NCBI GenBank assembly: GCA_014359765.1
Contig: JACIYT010000010.1
Coordinates: 38,657 to 102,656, forward strand
DNA from: Roseovarius sp.
GTDB taxonomy: Bacteria > Pseudomonadota > Alphaproteobacteria > Rhodobacterales > Rhodobacteraceae
Direction of reading: 5' to 3'
Length of the DNA stretch: 64,000 nucleotides
The first letter of the stretch is position 1, and the number at the start of each line of letters is the position of its first letter. The position numbers and the translations under genes were made by a program. Below are positions 50,955-61,492 of this stretch, piece after piece. The notes under the pieces were generated by a model that had not been told where the DNA came from, did not search any database, and saw nothing but the letters and a program-made list of their open reading frames with translations.

Positions 50955-53886
50955 CCCCGCCCCGCGTATCTTTGGTCTGGCGCCAGGCGTGGACTTTGCC
51001 CGCGCGCTCGTCGAGGGGCTGCGCGCCCGCCTCGCCGATGCCCCGCCCGAGGCGCTCGCCCGCGTGGAGATCATCGTCAACACCCGCCGCATGGCCCGCC
51101 GCCTGCGCGAGATCTTCGACATGGGCCCGCCCTGCCTGCTGCCGCGCATCGGCCTTGTCACCGATCCCGGCGAGATCCGGGATCTGGCCGATCTGCCGCC
51201 GCCCGCGCCGCCGCTGCGGCGGCGGCTCGAACTGGTGCGCCTCGTCAGCGCGCTGATCGAACGGGCGCCCGACCTCGCCCCGCGCAGCGCCGCCTTCGAC
51301 CTCGCCGACAGCCTCGCCGCGCTGATGGACGAGATGCACGGCGAGGGGGTCGCGCCCGAGGCGCTCGAGACGCTCGACATCGCCGACCAGTCCGGGCACT
51401 GGGCGCGGATCAAGGCGTTTCTCGGCATTGTCCGGCCGTTTTTCGACGAGGCCGCCACCGCACCCGATCCCGCGACGCGGCAACGCATGGTGATCGAGCG
51501 GCGCATCGCCCGCTGGCAGGAGGCGCCGCCGCGGCACCCCGTGATCGTCGCCGGCTCCACCGGATCGCGCGGGGCGACGCAGCTTCTGATGCAGGCGGTG
51601 GCGCGCCTGCCGCAGGGGGCGGTGGTGCTGCCCGGTTTCGATTTCGACATGCCCGCCGAGGTCTGGGAGGCGCTCGCCGATCCGCTCGTCTCCGAGGATC
51701 ACCCGCAATTCCGGTTCGCCCGCTTCGCCGAGGGCGCCGGCATCGCCCCCGCCGCGATCCGCCCCTGGACAGGGGCGGCCCCGCCCGCGCCCGCGCGCAA
51801 TCGCCTCCTGTCGCTGGCGCTGCGCCCCGCGCCGGTCACCGATCAATGGCTGCGCGACGGCCCGTCGCTTGCCGATATTCCCGCCGCGATGGCAGGCGTT
51901 ACCCTGGTCGAGGCCGAGGGCCCCCGGCAGGAGGCCCTCGCCATCGCCCTGCGGCTGCGGCAGGCGGCCGAGGACGGGCAGACGGCGGCGCTGATCACGC
52001 CCGATCGCACGCTGGGCCGGCAGGTCGCCGCCGCGCTCGACCGCTGGCGCATCCGCCCCGATGACAGCGCCGGTCAGCCGCTCCACCTGTCGCCGCCGGG
52101 CCGCCTGCTGCGCCATGTCGCCGAGATCTTCGCCAACCGGCTGAGTGCCGAGGCGCTGCTCACCCTGCTCAAGCACCCGCTGACCCATCAGGGCGCCGAG
52201 CGCGGCGCGCATCACCACCTGACCGCGCGGCTGGAGCTGCACCTGCGCCGCCACGGCCCGCCCTATCCCGACGCCGCGAGCCTGCGCGCCTGGAGCGCCA
52301 CGCGCAACGAGCCGCTCGCCGCCGACTGGGTGCGCTGGCTGTGCACCTGTTTTACCGGGCGCGACCAGCCGGGGGATCGCCCGCTGGCCGAGCGTGTCAC
52401 CGAGCACCTGCTGCTTGCCGAACATATCGCGCGCGGCTGTCGCGGCGAGGGCAGCGGCACGCTGTGGGAGCACGAGGCCGGCGAGGAGGCGCGCGCCGCG
52501 ATGGACGAGCTGCGCGCCGAGGCCGCCCATGGCGGCCCGATCGATGCCTCCGATTATGCGCATCTCTTCCATTCGCTGCTGCGGCTGCGCGAGGTGCGCG
52601 ACCCGCTTGAGCCGCACCCGCTGATCCGGATCTGGGGCACGCTCGAGGCGCGTGTGCAGGGCTGCGACCTGCTCATCCTCGGTGGGCTCAACGAGGGCAC
52701 CTGGCCCGCGGCCGCCGCCCCCGATCCCTGGCTCAACCGCGCCCTGCGCGCGCAGGTGGGGCTGCTGCTGCCCGAGCGGCGGATCGGCCTTCAGGCGCAT
52801 GATTTCCAGCAGGCCGTCGCCGCGCGCGAGGTCTGGCTCACCCGTTCGCTGCGCTCCGCCGATGCGCAGACCGTGGTCTCGCGCTGGCTCAACCGGGTGC
52901 AGAACCTGCTCGGCGGGTTGCCCGGGCAGGCCGGGCCCGAGACCCTCGGGGCGATGCGCGCGCGGGGCGATGCCTGGCTCGCGCGGGCCGCGCAACTGGA
53001 GGCGCCGGGCGAGGAGGTCGCGCGCGCCCCGCGCCCCGCGCCCTGCCCGCCGGTCGCGTTGCGGCCCGATCGCCTGTCGGTCACCGAGATCCGGACGCTG
53101 ATCCGCGATCCCTATGCCATCTACGCGCGCCATGTCCTCGGGTTGCGGCGGCTGGATCCGCTGATGCGGCTGCCCGATGCGCTGATGCGTGGCACCGTGC
53201 TCCATGCGATCATGGAGCGTTTCATCGCCGAGACGCGCGACGATCCCCCTGACCGGCTGAACGCCGGGACGCTCCTTGCCATGACCGAGAGCATCCTGGC
53301 CGAGACCACCCCCTGGGCCGAGGCGCGCGCGCTCTGGCTGGCCCGGATCGCGCGGGTGGCGGACTGGTTCATCGAGACCGAGCGCGACCGCCGCAACATC
53401 GCCCGGCCCGCCGCCATCGAGCGGCGCGGCGCGCTCACCCTGCACGCTCCGCCCTTCACCCTCACCGCCAAGGCCGACCGGATCGACATCGATGCCCACG
53501 GCCGCGCCCTGATCTACGATTACAAGACCGGCGACCCGCCATCGAAGAAGGAACAGGCGCATTTCGACAAGCAGCTCCTGCTCGAGGCCGCCATCGCCGA
53601 GCGCGGCGGCTTTGACGATCTGGGGCCGCTGCGCGTGCTGCGCGCCACCTATATCGGCATGGGCGCCAGGCCCGCGCTCGTCGATGCACCGCTCGACGAG
53701 GTCACGACGCCGGATATCGTCGCGGAACTGGCGCGCCTCATCGCCGCCTATGCCGAGCGCGATCAGGGCTATGTCGCCCGCCGCGCGCCGCGCAATGCGG
53801 CCGCGCGGGGCGAGTATGACCAGCTTGCCCGCTTCGGCGAATGGGATCTCGCCGATCCGCCCAGCCCCGAGAGGGTCGGGCCATGA
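50941..53886 (+). CDS. addB: Double-strand break repair protein AddB
   Basis: A 981-residue subunit of the AddAB helicase-nuclease. It starts MFETDPAPRIFGLAPGVDFA and has the family segments VNTRRMARRLREIF, ILGGLNEGTWPAAAAPDPWL and the C-terminal PD-(D/E)XK nuclease motif IYDYKTGDPPSKKEQ (about residues 858-872). The nuclease is in the usual place for an alphaproteobacterial AddB. It processes double-strand breaks so that RecA can load. It overlaps murU by 14 bases and addA by 4 bases. Confidence 0.93.
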   Translation: MFETDPAPRIFGLAPGVDFARALVEGLRARLADAPPEALARVEIIVNTRRMARRLREIFDMGPPCLLPRIGLVTDPGEIRDLADLPPPAPPLRRRLELVRLVSALIERAPDLAPRSAAFDLADSLAALMDEMHGEGVAPEALETLDIADQSGHWARIKAFLGIVRPFFDEAATAPDPATRQRMVIERRIARWQEAPPRHPVIVAGSTGSRGATQLLMQAVARLPQGAVVLPGFDFDMPAEVWEALADPLVSEDHPQFRFARFAEGAGIAPAAIRPWTGAAPPAPARNRLLSLALRPAPVTDQWLRDGPSLADIPAAMAGVTLVEAEGPRQEALAIALRLRQAAEDGQTAALITPDRTLGRQVAAALDRWRIRPDDSAGQPLHLSPPGRLLRHVAEIFANRLSAEALLTLLKHPLTHQGAERGAHHHLTARLELHLRRHGPPYPDAASLRAWSATRNEPLAADWVRWLCTCFTGRDQPGDRPLAERVTEHLLLAEHIARGCRGEGSGTLWEHEAGEEARAAMDELRAEAAHGGPIDASDYAHLFHSLLRLREVRDPLEPHPLIRIWGTLEARVQGCDLLILGGLNEGTWPAAAAPDPWLNRALRAQVGLLLPERRIGLQAHDFQQAVAAREVWLTRSLRSADAQTVVSRWLNRVQNLLGGLPGQAGPETLGAMRARGDAWLARAAQLEAPGEEVARAPRPAPCPPVALRPDRLSVTEIRTLIRDPYAIYARHVLGLRRLDPLMRLPDALMRGTVLHAIMERFIAETRDDPPDRLNAGTLLAMTESILAETTPWAEARALWLARIARVADWFIETERDRRNIARPAAIERRGALTLHAPPFTLTAKADRIDIDAHGRALIYDYKTGDPPSKKEQAHFDKQLLLEAAIAERGGFDDLGPLRVLRATYIGMGARPALVDAPLDEVTTPDIVAELARLIAAYAERDQGYVARRAPRNAAARGEYDQLARFGEWDLADPPSPERVGP

Positions 53887-56800
53887 CCGACGCCGCCACC
53901 CTTGCCCAGCACGCCGCCGCGCGCCCCGATCGTTCAACCTGGCTGTCGGCCAATGCCGGCTCGGGCAAGACGCGGGTGCTGACCGACCGGGTGGCGCGGC
54001 TGCTGCTCGCGGGGGTGAGCCCGCAGCACATCCTCTGCCTGACCTACACCAAGGCCGCCGCCAGCGAGATGCAGAACCGCCTGTTCGAGACGCTCGGCGC
54101 CTGGGCAATGACGCCCGACGCGGCGCTGACCGAGGCGCTCCGCGCGCTCGGCCACGGGGGAGAGACCGACACGCCCGCCCTGCGCCGCGCGCGCCGCCTC
54201 TTTGCGCAGGCCATCGAGACGCCGGGCGGGCTGCGCATCCAGACCATCCATTCCTTCTGCGCGGGCCTGCTGCGCCGCTTTCCGCTCGAGGCCGGTGTCA
54301 CGCCGCAATTCACCGAGATGGACGACCAGACCGCGCGCCTCCTGCGCGCCGAGATCGTCGAGGAGATCGCCGCCGGGCCCGAGGCGGGGCTGTTGCACGA
54401 GGTGGCCCGGCATCATACCGGCGAAACCCTCGACAGGCTCACGCAGGAGATCCTCAGGCACCAGGACGGCTTCACCCGACCGAGGGACCGCGCCGCGCTC
54501 TGTGCGCTGTTCGGACAACCCGCGACGCTCGACCACGCAAGCCTTGCCGCGCAGGTCTTTCGGGGCGGTGAACGCGCGCTGCTCGACGCGCTTCTGGCGG
54601 GCCTGCGCGCGGGTTCTGCCAATGATGTCAAGGCTGCGGCCAGGCTCGCGCAGATCACCGCCCTCGACAGCACCGCCTTGCCCGTTCTGGAGGGGGTCTT
54701 TCTCACCGGCAAAAATGCCGAGGTGCCGTTTTCTGCCAGGACAGGCTCTTTTCCGACCAGGGCGACCCGCGAATCCCTCGCCGGGATCATGCCGCAGATC
54801 GAGCAATGGATGACCCGCGTCGAGGCCGCGCGCCCCGTCCGCCTCGCGCTTCTCGCGATCGAGCGCAGCGCCGCGCTCCACGCCTTTGGCGCGGCCTTCG
54901 TTCGCGCCTGGTCGCGCGCGAAACAGCGGCGCGGCCTGCTCGATTTCGACGATCTGATCGTTCGCGCGCGCGACCTGCTGACCGATCCCGCGGTGGCGGC
55001 CTGGGTGCTCTACCGGCTCGATGGGGGGATCGACCATATCCTTGTCGATGAGGCGCAGGACACCAGCCCGGTGCAATGGCAGGTGATCGAGCGGCTGGCG
55101 CAGGAATTCACCTCGGGCGCGGGGGCGCGCGGCAATATCGCGCGCACCATCTTCGTGGTCGGCGACCGCAAGCAGTCGATCTATTCGTTCCAGGGCGCCG
55201 ATCCGCGCGAATTCGACCGGATGCAGCGCGAATTCGCCGCCCGCCTCGCCGATGCGGGAACGCCGCTCCAGGATCGACAGCTCGCCCATTCCTTTCGCTC
55301 GGCGCCCGCGATCCTCGCCACTGTCGATGCCACATTCGCGGGCGCCGAGGAGAGCGGCTTTGCCTCCGATCAGCGCCATATCGCCTTTTTCGACACGCTT
55401 CCCGGGCGGGTCGATCTGTGGCCGGCGCTGACCCGGGCCGGGAAGGAGGACGATCCGCCCTGGCACATGCCCGTCGATATCCGCCACGAGAGCGACCCGG
55501 CGGTGATCCTCGCAGGCCGGATCGCCGGCCATATCCGCGCGCTGATCGAGGCGCGCACGCCATTGCCGGTCCGCGGCAGGCCGGGCGCGTTCCGCCCGAT
55601 GACGGCGGGCGACGTGCTCATCCTCGTGCGGCGTCGCTCGGCGCTGTTTCACGAGATCATCCGCGCCTGCAAGGCCGAGGGCCTGCCCATCGCCGGGGCG
55701 GACCGGCTCAAGGTCGGGGGTGAGCTGGCGGTGCGCGACATCGCCGCCTTGCTGGCGTTCCTCGCCACGCCCGAGGATGATCTCTCGCTGGCGACGGCGC
55801 TGCGCTCGCCGCTGTTCGGCTGGTCCGAGGGCGATCTGTTTTCCCTCGCGCAGGGCCGCGGCCCGCGCACCCTGTGGGAGGTGCTGCGCGCGCGCACCGA
55901 CCACCCCGAGACCCTCGCCATCCTCGAGGACATGCGCCGACAGGTCGATTTCCTGCGCCCCTATGAGCTGATCGAGCGGCTGCTCACCCGGCACGACGGC
56001 CGCCGCCGCCTGCTCGCGCGGCTCGGGGCCGAGGCCGAGGACGGCATCGACGCGCTGCTCACCCAGGCGCTCGCCTATGAGGCGCGCGCGGTGGACAGCC
56101 TCACCGGATTTCTCGTCTGGATGGAGACCGACGATCTGGAGATCAAGCGCCAGATGGATGCCGCCGGCGACCGCGTCCGCGTGATGACGGTGCACGGCGC
56201 CAAGGGGCTCGAGGCACCGGTGGTGATCCTGCCCGAGACCGGCGCGTGGAAGGTGCCCGAACCGCCCGGGATCGTCGCCCCCGACGGCATTCCGCTCTGG
56301 TGCGGCAAGAGCGATCTCATGCCGCCGCTCATCGCCGCCGCCGTCGAGACGCGCCGCGCCGCGCAACTGGCCGAGCGGGACCGCCTGCTTTACGTCGCCA
56401 TGACGCGGGCCGAGACCTGGCTCATCGTTGCCGCCGCGGGCGATCTTGGCAAGAACGGGACGGCCTGGCATGACCGGGTGCGGCGCGGGATGGAGGCGGT
56501 GGGCGCGGTGCCGCAGGCATTTCCCACCGGCCCCGGGCTGCGGGTGGAAACCGGCGCCTGGGCCGAAACCGTGCCCGAGGATGACCGGCCGCCGGGGGGC
56601 GCGCCCCCGCCGCCCCTCCCCGCCCTCTTCCGGCGCCATGCCCCCGCCCTCGCGCGCACCGGGCCGCTCAACCCCTCCGATCTCGGCGGGGCCAAGGCCC
56701 TGCCGGGCGAGCGCGGCCTCGATGAGGCCGCGGCCAGGCGACGCGGGCGACAGATCCACCGCCTGCTGGAGCTTCTGCCGGAGCTGCCGCGCGCCATCTG

Positions 56801-57239
56801 GTCCGAAAAGGCCGCGCAGATCCTTGCCACCGGCCCCGATGCCGCCGGACCCGAGGAGGTCACGCTGCTCCATGCCGAGGCGCAAAAGGTGCTCGAAAAG
56901 CCCGCGCTCGCGCCGCTTTTCGCCGGCGATGCCCTGGCCGAGGTGCCGATCACCGCACCGCTGGGCGCGCAGCGGCTGCATGGCGTGATCGACCGGCTGA
57001 TCCTCGGCCCCGATCACGTCCTTGCCGTCGATTTCAAGACCAATGCCGAGGTGCCCGAGCGCGCCGAGGACACGCCCGAGGCGCTCTTGCGGCAGATGGG
57101 GGCCTATGCGCATGCGCTCGGGCTGATCTATCCCGAGCGCGAGATTCGCACCGCGCTGCTCTGGACGCGCACCGCCACGCTCATGCCGCTGCCACACGCG
57201 CTCGTGAGCGCGGCGCTCGCGCGTGCCGGCGCCGCTTGA
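53883..57239 (+). CDS. addA: Double-strand break repair helicase AddA
   Basis: A 1118-residue UvrD-like helicase-nuclease. Walker A is [14 protein letters not shown] (about residues 23-36), motif [18 protein letters not shown], motif III-region [14 protein letters not shown], motif [19 protein letters not shown] and motif [14 protein letters not shown]. The C-terminal nuclease motif is [12 protein letters not shown]. It unwinds and cuts DNA ends with AddB. The start at 53883 overlaps the addB stop; an open frame extends 14 codons upstream but lies inside addB. Thioredoxin gene follows after 59 bases. Confidence 0.95.
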   Translation: MTDAATLAQHAAARPDRSTWLSANAGSGKTRVLTDRVARLLLAGVSPQHILCLTYTKAAASEMQNRLFETLGAWAMTPDAALTEALRALGHGGETDTPALRRARRLFAQAIETPGGLRIQTIHSFCAGLLRRFPLEAGVTPQFTEMDDQTARLLRAEIVEEIAAGPEAGLLHEVARHHTGETLDRLTQEILRHQDGFTRPRDRAALCALFGQPATLDHASLAAQVFRGGERALLDALLAGLRAGSANDVKAAARLAQITALDSTALPVLEGVFLTGKNAEVPFSARTGSFPTRATRESLAGIMPQIEQWMTRVEAARPVRLALLAIERSAALHAFGAAFVRAWSRAKQRRGLLDFDDLIVRARDLLTDPAVAAWVLYRLDGGIDHILVDEAQDTSPVQWQVIERLAQEFTSGAGARGNIARTIFVVGDRKQSIYSFQGADPREFDRMQREFAARLADAGTPLQDRQLAHSFRSAPAILATVDATFAGAEESGFASDQRHIAFFDTLPGRVDLWPALTRAGKEDDPPWHMPVDIRHESDPAVILAGRIAGHIRALIEARTPLPVRGRPGAFRPMTAGDVLILVRRRSALFHEIIRACKAEGLPIAGADRLKVGGELAVRDIAALLAFLATPEDDLSLATALRSPLFGWSEGDLFSLAQGRGPRTLWEVLRARTDHPETLAILEDMRRQVDFLRPYELIERLLTRHDGRRRLLARLGAEAEDGIDALLTQALAYEARAVDSLTGFLVWMETDDLEIKRQMDAAGDRVRVMTVHGAKGLEAPVVILPETGAWKVPEPPGIVAPDGIPLWCGKSDLMPPLIAAAVETRRAAQLAERDRLLYVAMTRAETWLIVAAAGDLGKNGTAWHDRVRRGMEAVGAVPQAFPTGPGLRVETGAWAETVPEDDRPPGGAPPPPLPALFRRHAPALARTGPLNPSDLGGAKALPGERGLDEAAARRRGRQIHRLLELLPELPRAIWSEKAAQILATGPDAAGPEEVTLLHAEAQKVLEKPALAPLFAGDALAEVPITAPLGAQRLHGVIDRLILGPDHVLAVDFKTNAEVPERAEDTPEALLRQMGAYAHALGLIYPEREIRTALLWTRTATLMPLPHALVSAALARAGAA

Positions 57240-57298
57240 CGCTGGCCGCCGCGCTCCATAGGTTCCCCCCCGAACGCCTGAGGAATAGGAGAGAGCCC

Positions 57299-57619
57299 AT
57301 GGCCACCGTTGCCGTCACCGATGCCACCTTCGACGCCGAGGTGCGGAATTCCGATATCCCCGTCGTGGTGGATTTCTGGGCCGAATGGTGCGGCCCCTGC
57401 AAACAGATCGGCCCCGCCCTCGAGGAACTGTCGAACGAGCTTGCCGGCCGCGTCAAGATCGCCAAGGTCGATGTGGACAGCAACCCCAATTCCGCCGTCG
57501 CCATGGGCGTGCGCGGCATCCCGGCGCTGTTCATCTTCAAGAACGGCGAAGTGATCTCGAACCGCGCCGGCGCCGCCCCCAAGGCCGCGCTCCAGAGCTG
57601 GATCGAAGAGAGCATCTGA
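57299..57619 (+). CDS. trxA: Thioredoxin
   Basis: A 106-residue thioredoxin with the active site [11 protein letters not shown] (about residues 26-36), [22 protein letters not shown] and the cis-Pro in GIPAL. It reduces protein disulfides in the cytoplasm. It has an AGGAGAG ribosome site. It ends the long plus-strand run and is followed by a good intrinsic terminator. Confidence 0.96.
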   Translation: MATVAVTDATFDAEVRNSDIPVVVDFWAEWCGPCKQIGPALEELSNELAGRVKIAKVDVDSNPNSAVAMGVRGIPALFIFKNGEVISNRAGAAPKAALQSWIEESI

Positions 57620-57642
57620 GCGAAAACCGCAGGCAGTCGCGA

Positions 57643-57667
57643 GGGGCCGCGCGGCGCGGCCCCTTTT
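57643..57667 (+). terminator. Intrinsic terminator after trxA
   Basis: GGGGCCGCG (57643-57651) and CGCGGCCCC (57655-57663) form a perfect 9-bp stem with a 3-base loop, followed at once by TTTT (57664-57667). It closes the addB-addA-trxA transcript 23 bases after the trxA stop. Confidence 0.85.
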
Positions 57668-57785
57668 CATCCGGTCCCTGCCCCGCCCGGGCGCGGATGC
57701 GGTGACGCGCGCGCCTTGCGCGCACCCGGCCCCTTACCCTACAAGGGACCTGAGATTGGGCCTGAGCAACTGAGGGAGAGGGTCG

Positions 57786-59015
57786 ATGCGTCGAGTCGTG
57801 GTGACCGGGCTGGGGATCGTGTCCAGCATCGGCAATAATGCCGCCGAGGTGCTGGCCTCGCTCAAGGCGGGCCGCTCGGGGATCGGGTTCAACGAGGACA
57901 TGGCCGAGCACGGCTTTCGCAGCCGCGTCTCGGGGATGATCGACATCGATATCGCGGATCATGTGGACAAGCGCGCGCTGCGCTTCATGGGGGGCGGGGC
58001 GGCCTATGCCCATATCGCCATGGGTCAGGCCATCGCCGATGCCGGGCTGGAAGAGAGCGACGTGGTCAACCCGCGCACCGGCGTGGTGGCGGGATCGGGC
58101 GGCCCCTCGACCAGCGCGATGCTCGCGGCGCATCAGATCGCGCTCAAGACCGGATCGACCAAGCGGATCGGGCCCTTTGCCGTGCCCAAGACCATGTGCT
58201 CGACGATCTCGGCCAATCTGGCGACCTCCTACCATATCAAGGGGCTCAACTATTCGATCACCTCGGCCTGCACCACCTCGCTGCATTGCATCGGCCATGC
58301 CGCCGAGCAGATCATGTTCGGCAAGCAGGACGTGATGTTCGCGGGCGGCGGCGAGGAACTCGACTGGTCGCTGTCGTGCCTCTTCGACGCGATGGGGGCG
58401 ATGTCGTCGAAATACAACGACACCCCCCAGACCGCGAGCCGGGCATTCGACGCGGGCCGCGACGGGTTCGTGATCTCGGCGGGCGGCGGGATCGTCGTGC
58501 TCGAGGAATTGGAGCACGCCCGTGCGCGCGGCGCGAGGATCTATGCCGAGGTGACGGGTTACGGCGCCACCTCGGACGGCGCGGACATGGTGGCGCCCTC
58601 GGGCGAGGGCGGCGAGCGGGCGATGCGGCTGGCGCTGGCGACTCTGCCGGAGGGGCGAAAGGTCAGCTATATCAACGCGCATGGCACCTCGACGCCCGTC
58701 GGCGACGTGGGCGAGGTCGAGGCCGTGCGCCGCATCTTCGGGCGCGGCAACACGCCGCCGATCAGTTCCACCAAGTCGATGGCGGGTCACAGCCAGGGAG
58801 CGACCGGCGCGCAGGAGGTGATCTATTGCCTGCTGATGCTCCAGGACGATTTCATCGCGCCCTCGATCAATGTCGAGACGCTCGATCCGGCGCTCGACCC
58901 GGCCGAAATCGCCACCACGCGAATCGATGATGCCGGCCTTGACACGGTGATGACCAACAGCTTCGGCTTTGGTGGCACGAACGGGTCGATGCTGCTCAGC
59001 CGGTTCGAGGGGTGA
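57786..59015 (+). CDS. fabB: Beta-ketoacyl-ACP synthase I
   Basis: A 409-residue condensing enzyme of fatty acid elongation. The catalytic triad is Cys162 ([11 protein letters not shown]), His299 ([11 protein letters not shown]) and His335 ([12 protein letters not shown]). Sequence motif [14 protein letters not shown] and FGFGGTNGS are typical of FabB; it makes unsaturated fatty acids with FabA. In related bacteria fabA lies directly upstream, but here the upstream gene is trxA. Own promoter expected in the 119 bases after the trxA terminator. fabI follows after 5 bases. Confidence 0.93.
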   Translation: MRRVVVTGLGIVSSIGNNAAEVLASLKAGRSGIGFNEDMAEHGFRSRVSGMIDIDIADHVDKRALRFMGGGAAYAHIAMGQAIADAGLEESDVVNPRTGVVAGSGGPSTSAMLAAHQIALKTGSTKRIGPFAVPKTMCSTISANLATSYHIKGLNYSITSACTTSLHCIGHAAEQIMFGKQDVMFAGGGEELDWSLSCLFDAMGAMSSKYNDTPQTASRAFDAGRDGFVISAGGGIVVLEELEHARARGARIYAEVTGYGATSDGADMVAPSGEGGERAMRLALATLPEGRKVSYINAHGTSTPVGDVGEVEAVRRIFGRGNTPPISSTKSMAGHSQGATGAQEVIYCLLMLQDDFIAPSINVETLDPALDPAEIATTRIDDAGLDTVMTNSFGFGGTNGSMLLSRFEG

Positions 59016-59020
59016 GGCCG

Positions 59021-59812
59021 ATGACCATGTCGATGCAGGGCAAGCGCGGGCTGATCATGGGGGTGGCCAATGACCGCTCGATCGCCTGGGGGATCGCCAG
59101 GGCGATGCGCGCGGCGGGGGCCGATCTGGCCTTTACCTACCAGGGCGAGGCCTTCGGCAAGCGGGTCGCGCCGCTGGCGGAGAGTGTCGGTTCGGATTTC
59201 CTCGTCGATGCGGATGTGACCGACGATGCCTCGCTCGACGCGGCCTTTGCCGCGCTGGCCGCGCGCTGGCCGACGCTCGATTTCGTGGTCCATGCCATCG
59301 CCTATTCGGACAAGTCCGAGCTGACCGGGCGGTTCCTCAATACCAGCCGCGCGAATTTCAAGCATTCGCTGGAAATCTCGGCCTATTCCTTCATCGAGGT
59401 GGCGCGGCGCGCCTATCCGATGATGAAGGTCAATGGCGGCACGTTGCTGACGCTGACCTATCAGGGCTCCAACAAGGTGGTGCCGAATTACAACGTGATG
59501 GGCGTGGCCAAGGCGGCGCTCGAATCGGCGACGCGCTATCTGGCCAACGATCTCGGCCCCGACGGGATCCGCGTCAACGCGATCAGCCCCGGCCCGATGA
59601 AGACGCTGGCCGGCGCGGCCATCGGCGGCGCGCGCAAGACCTTTCGCCACACCGAGCTCAATGCGCCGCTGCGCGCCAACGCGACGCTCGAGGCGATCGG
59701 CGGCACGGCGGTCTGGCTCGCCTCTGACGCGGGGGCCTGCACCAGCGGCGAGGTGATCCATGTCGATGGCGGCTATCACATCCTCGGAATGCCGCAGGCC
59801 GAGAACCTCTGA
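59021..59812 (+). CDS. fabI: Enoyl-ACP reductase FabI
   Basis: A 263-residue SDR-fold enoyl-ACP reductase that completes each fatty acid elongation cycle with NADH. It has MGVANDRSIAWGIARAM (the FabI-type nucleotide loop), AFTYQGE and the Y-x6-K pair in NYNVMGVAKAALE (about residues 158-165). The ATG at 59021 is preferred; a GTG three codons upstream overlaps the fabB stop. Triclosan-type inhibitors act on this family. Coupled to fabB. Confidence 0.94.
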   Translation: MTMSMQGKRGLIMGVANDRSIAWGIARAMRAAGADLAFTYQGEAFGKRVAPLAESVGSDFLVDADVTDDASLDAAFAALAARWPTLDFVVHAIAYSDKSELTGRFLNTSRANFKHSLEISAYSFIEVARRAYPMMKVNGGTLLTLTYQGSNKVVPNYNVMGVAKAALESATRYLANDLGPDGIRVNAISPGPMKTLAGAAIGGARKTFRHTELNAPLRANATLEAIGGTAVWLASDAGACTSGEVIHVDGGYHILGMPQAENL

Positions 59813-60057
59813 GATCACCCGGCACGCCGGTCAGGGCGCCGCGCGCGCGGGCCCGGACCATTCACAACGCCGCGCGCGGCGCAGCCCCCTGCATCCCGTG
59901 CGCCGTCGTCACCGGGCCGCAGCATCCGTCGCATGTCGAACACCAGCCGGGCGCAGCCCGCACTCCCCCGGGGATTGCGTGCCGCGATGAATTGCGCCAA
60001 CGTCAGGCGACCACCCGCTCAGGCGTCGTCACCTCTTGTGCAAAATGCGAGGACCTC

Positions 60058-61035
60058 ATGAAACTACCCAGAATCCGGGACGCGATCCTGGCCGGCGTGC
60101 TGGCCTGCCTCGCGCTGCCCGCCATGGCGCAGGACGGCTGGCCCGCAGAACCGCTGCGTGTCTTCGTCGGCTTCCCGGCCGGATCATCGCCCGATGTCCT
60201 GGCCCGGATCGTGACCGAGGAACTGGCCGAGCGGCTGGGCCAGCCCGTCGTGATCGAGAACCGCCCCGGCGCCGGCGGGGTCATCGGGATCCAGCAGATG
60301 CTCGCCGCGGCGGGCAACGGCCATGTCTTCGGCACGACCATCAACGGCCCCATGACCACCGCCGCGCGCCTGATGGGCGACACCGGCTATGACGTGGCGG
60401 CGGATATCCTGCCGGTCTCGCTGCTGGCCAGGTCGCCGCTCGTGCTGGCCGTCGCAAGCAACAGCGCGATCGCGGATCTCGACGGGTTCATCGCCGCGGC
60501 CGGCGCCGCACCCGAGGCGCTGGCCTATGGCTCGGTCGGCCAGGGTTCGGGCGCGCATCTGACCGCCGAACTGTTCGCCGCCGAAGCGGGCATCACCATG
60601 CTGCACGTGCCATTCACGAGCTATGCCGAGGTCACCACCGCAATCATCGGCGGAGAGATCGACGCGGGTTTCATGGCCCCGTCGGCGGCCCTGCCCTTTG
60701 CCGAAGCCGGAACCATGCGCATTCTCGGCATCACCTCCTCCGAACCCTTTGCACAGGCCCCCGATGTGCCGCCGATCGCCGGCAAGGCCGGGCTGCCCGA
60801 GGATTTCCGTGCCGAATTGTGGAATGCCTTCATCGCGCCGGCGGGAACGGAGGCGGCAATCGTCGCGCGTCTGAATGCCGAGATCGGCACCATCCTGGCC
60901 GATGACGAGGTGCGGCAGCGGATGCTTGCCATGGGCTGGCAGGCCGCCCCCGGCACGCCCGAGGATCTGGCCGCGCGCATCGCGTCGGATACCCGGATGT
61001 GGGGCGCCGTGATCGACCGCGTTCAGGCGCAGTAA
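60058..61035 (+). CDS. tctC: TctC-type substrate-binding protein of a tripartite tricarboxylate transporter
   Basis: A 325-residue periplasmic binding protein. The signal peptide (residues 1-23) ends ALPAMAQ. Landmarks of the Bug/TctC family are VFVGFPAGSSPDVLARI, VIENRPGAGGVIGIQ and HVPFTSYAEVTTAIIGGEIDAGF. It captures a carboxylate for the TctBA permease. GAGGA precedes the ATG at 60058, which fixes the start; the open frame is 22 codons longer. Ligand unknown; in the family it varies widely. Neighbours tctB and tctA follow. Confidence 0.9.
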   Translation: MKLPRIRDAILAGVLACLALPAMAQDGWPAEPLRVFVGFPAGSSPDVLARIVTEELAERLGQPVVIENRPGAGGVIGIQQMLAAAGNGHVFGTTINGPMTTAARLMGDTGYDVAADILPVSLLARSPLVLAVASNSAIADLDGFIAAAGAAPEALAYGSVGQGSGAHLTAELFAAEAGITMLHVPFTSYAEVTTAIIGGEIDAGFMAPSAALPFAEAGTMRILGITSSEPFAQAPDVPPIAGKAGLPEDFRAELWNAFIAPAGTEAAIVARLNAEIGTILADDEVRQRMLAMGWQAAPGTPEDLAARIASDTRMWGAVIDRVQAQ

Positions 61036-61045
61036 GCGGCCGCCC

Positions 61046-61492
61046 ATGCAACGCGACTGGCCCGACATGCTCGCGGGGCTCGCCCTTGTGGTGGTCGGTC
61101 TCGGTGCCGCGGTCTGGGCGGGGCTGCATTACGAGATGGGAACCCTGCGCCGGATGGGGCCGGGGTTCTTTCCCGTCACGCTGGGGGTGGTGCTGATGCT
61201 GTTCGGGCTGGGGATCGCCTGGCCCGCGATGCGCCGGCACACCGACGCGATCCGGCCGGATGGCTGGGCGATGCTGGCCGTCCTCGCCGCGATCATCGCC
61301 TTTGGCGCAGCGATGTCGCGCCTCGGGCTGGTGGGAGCCACGTTCGTGGCGGTGCTGATCGCGACCCTGCCGGCGCCGCGCCCGGGATGGGCATGGCGCA
61401 TCGTGCTCGGGCTGGCGGCGGTCGTGCTGATCGTGCTCGTGTTTCATGCCGGCTTGCGCATGAACGTCAACCTGTGGCCGCGGCTGTCATGA
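61046..61492 (+). CDS. tctB: TctB-type small permease subunit
   Basis: A 148-residue inner-membrane protein with four predicted spans, matching the small TctB subunit (MLAGLALVVVGLGAAVWAGLHYEMGTLRRMGPGFFP; given in part). The RMGPGFFP loop is conserved. It works with TctA. It overlaps the tctA start by four bases. Confidence 0.88.
   Translation: MQRDWPDMLAGLALVVVGLGAAVWAGLHYEMGTLRRMGPGFFPVTLGVVLMLFGLGIAWPAMRRHTDAIRPDGWAMLAVLAAIIAFGAAMSRLGLVGATFVAVLIATLPAPRPGWAWRIVLGLAAVVLIVLVFHAGLRMNVNLWPRLS

Noticed and set aside
59813..60057. Long CG-rich inverted repeat (GCCGCGCGCG / CGCGCGCGGC-like) after fabI
   Set aside because: Alternating CG runs pair with each other in many registers and no T-tract follows, so no terminator or operator is claimed.
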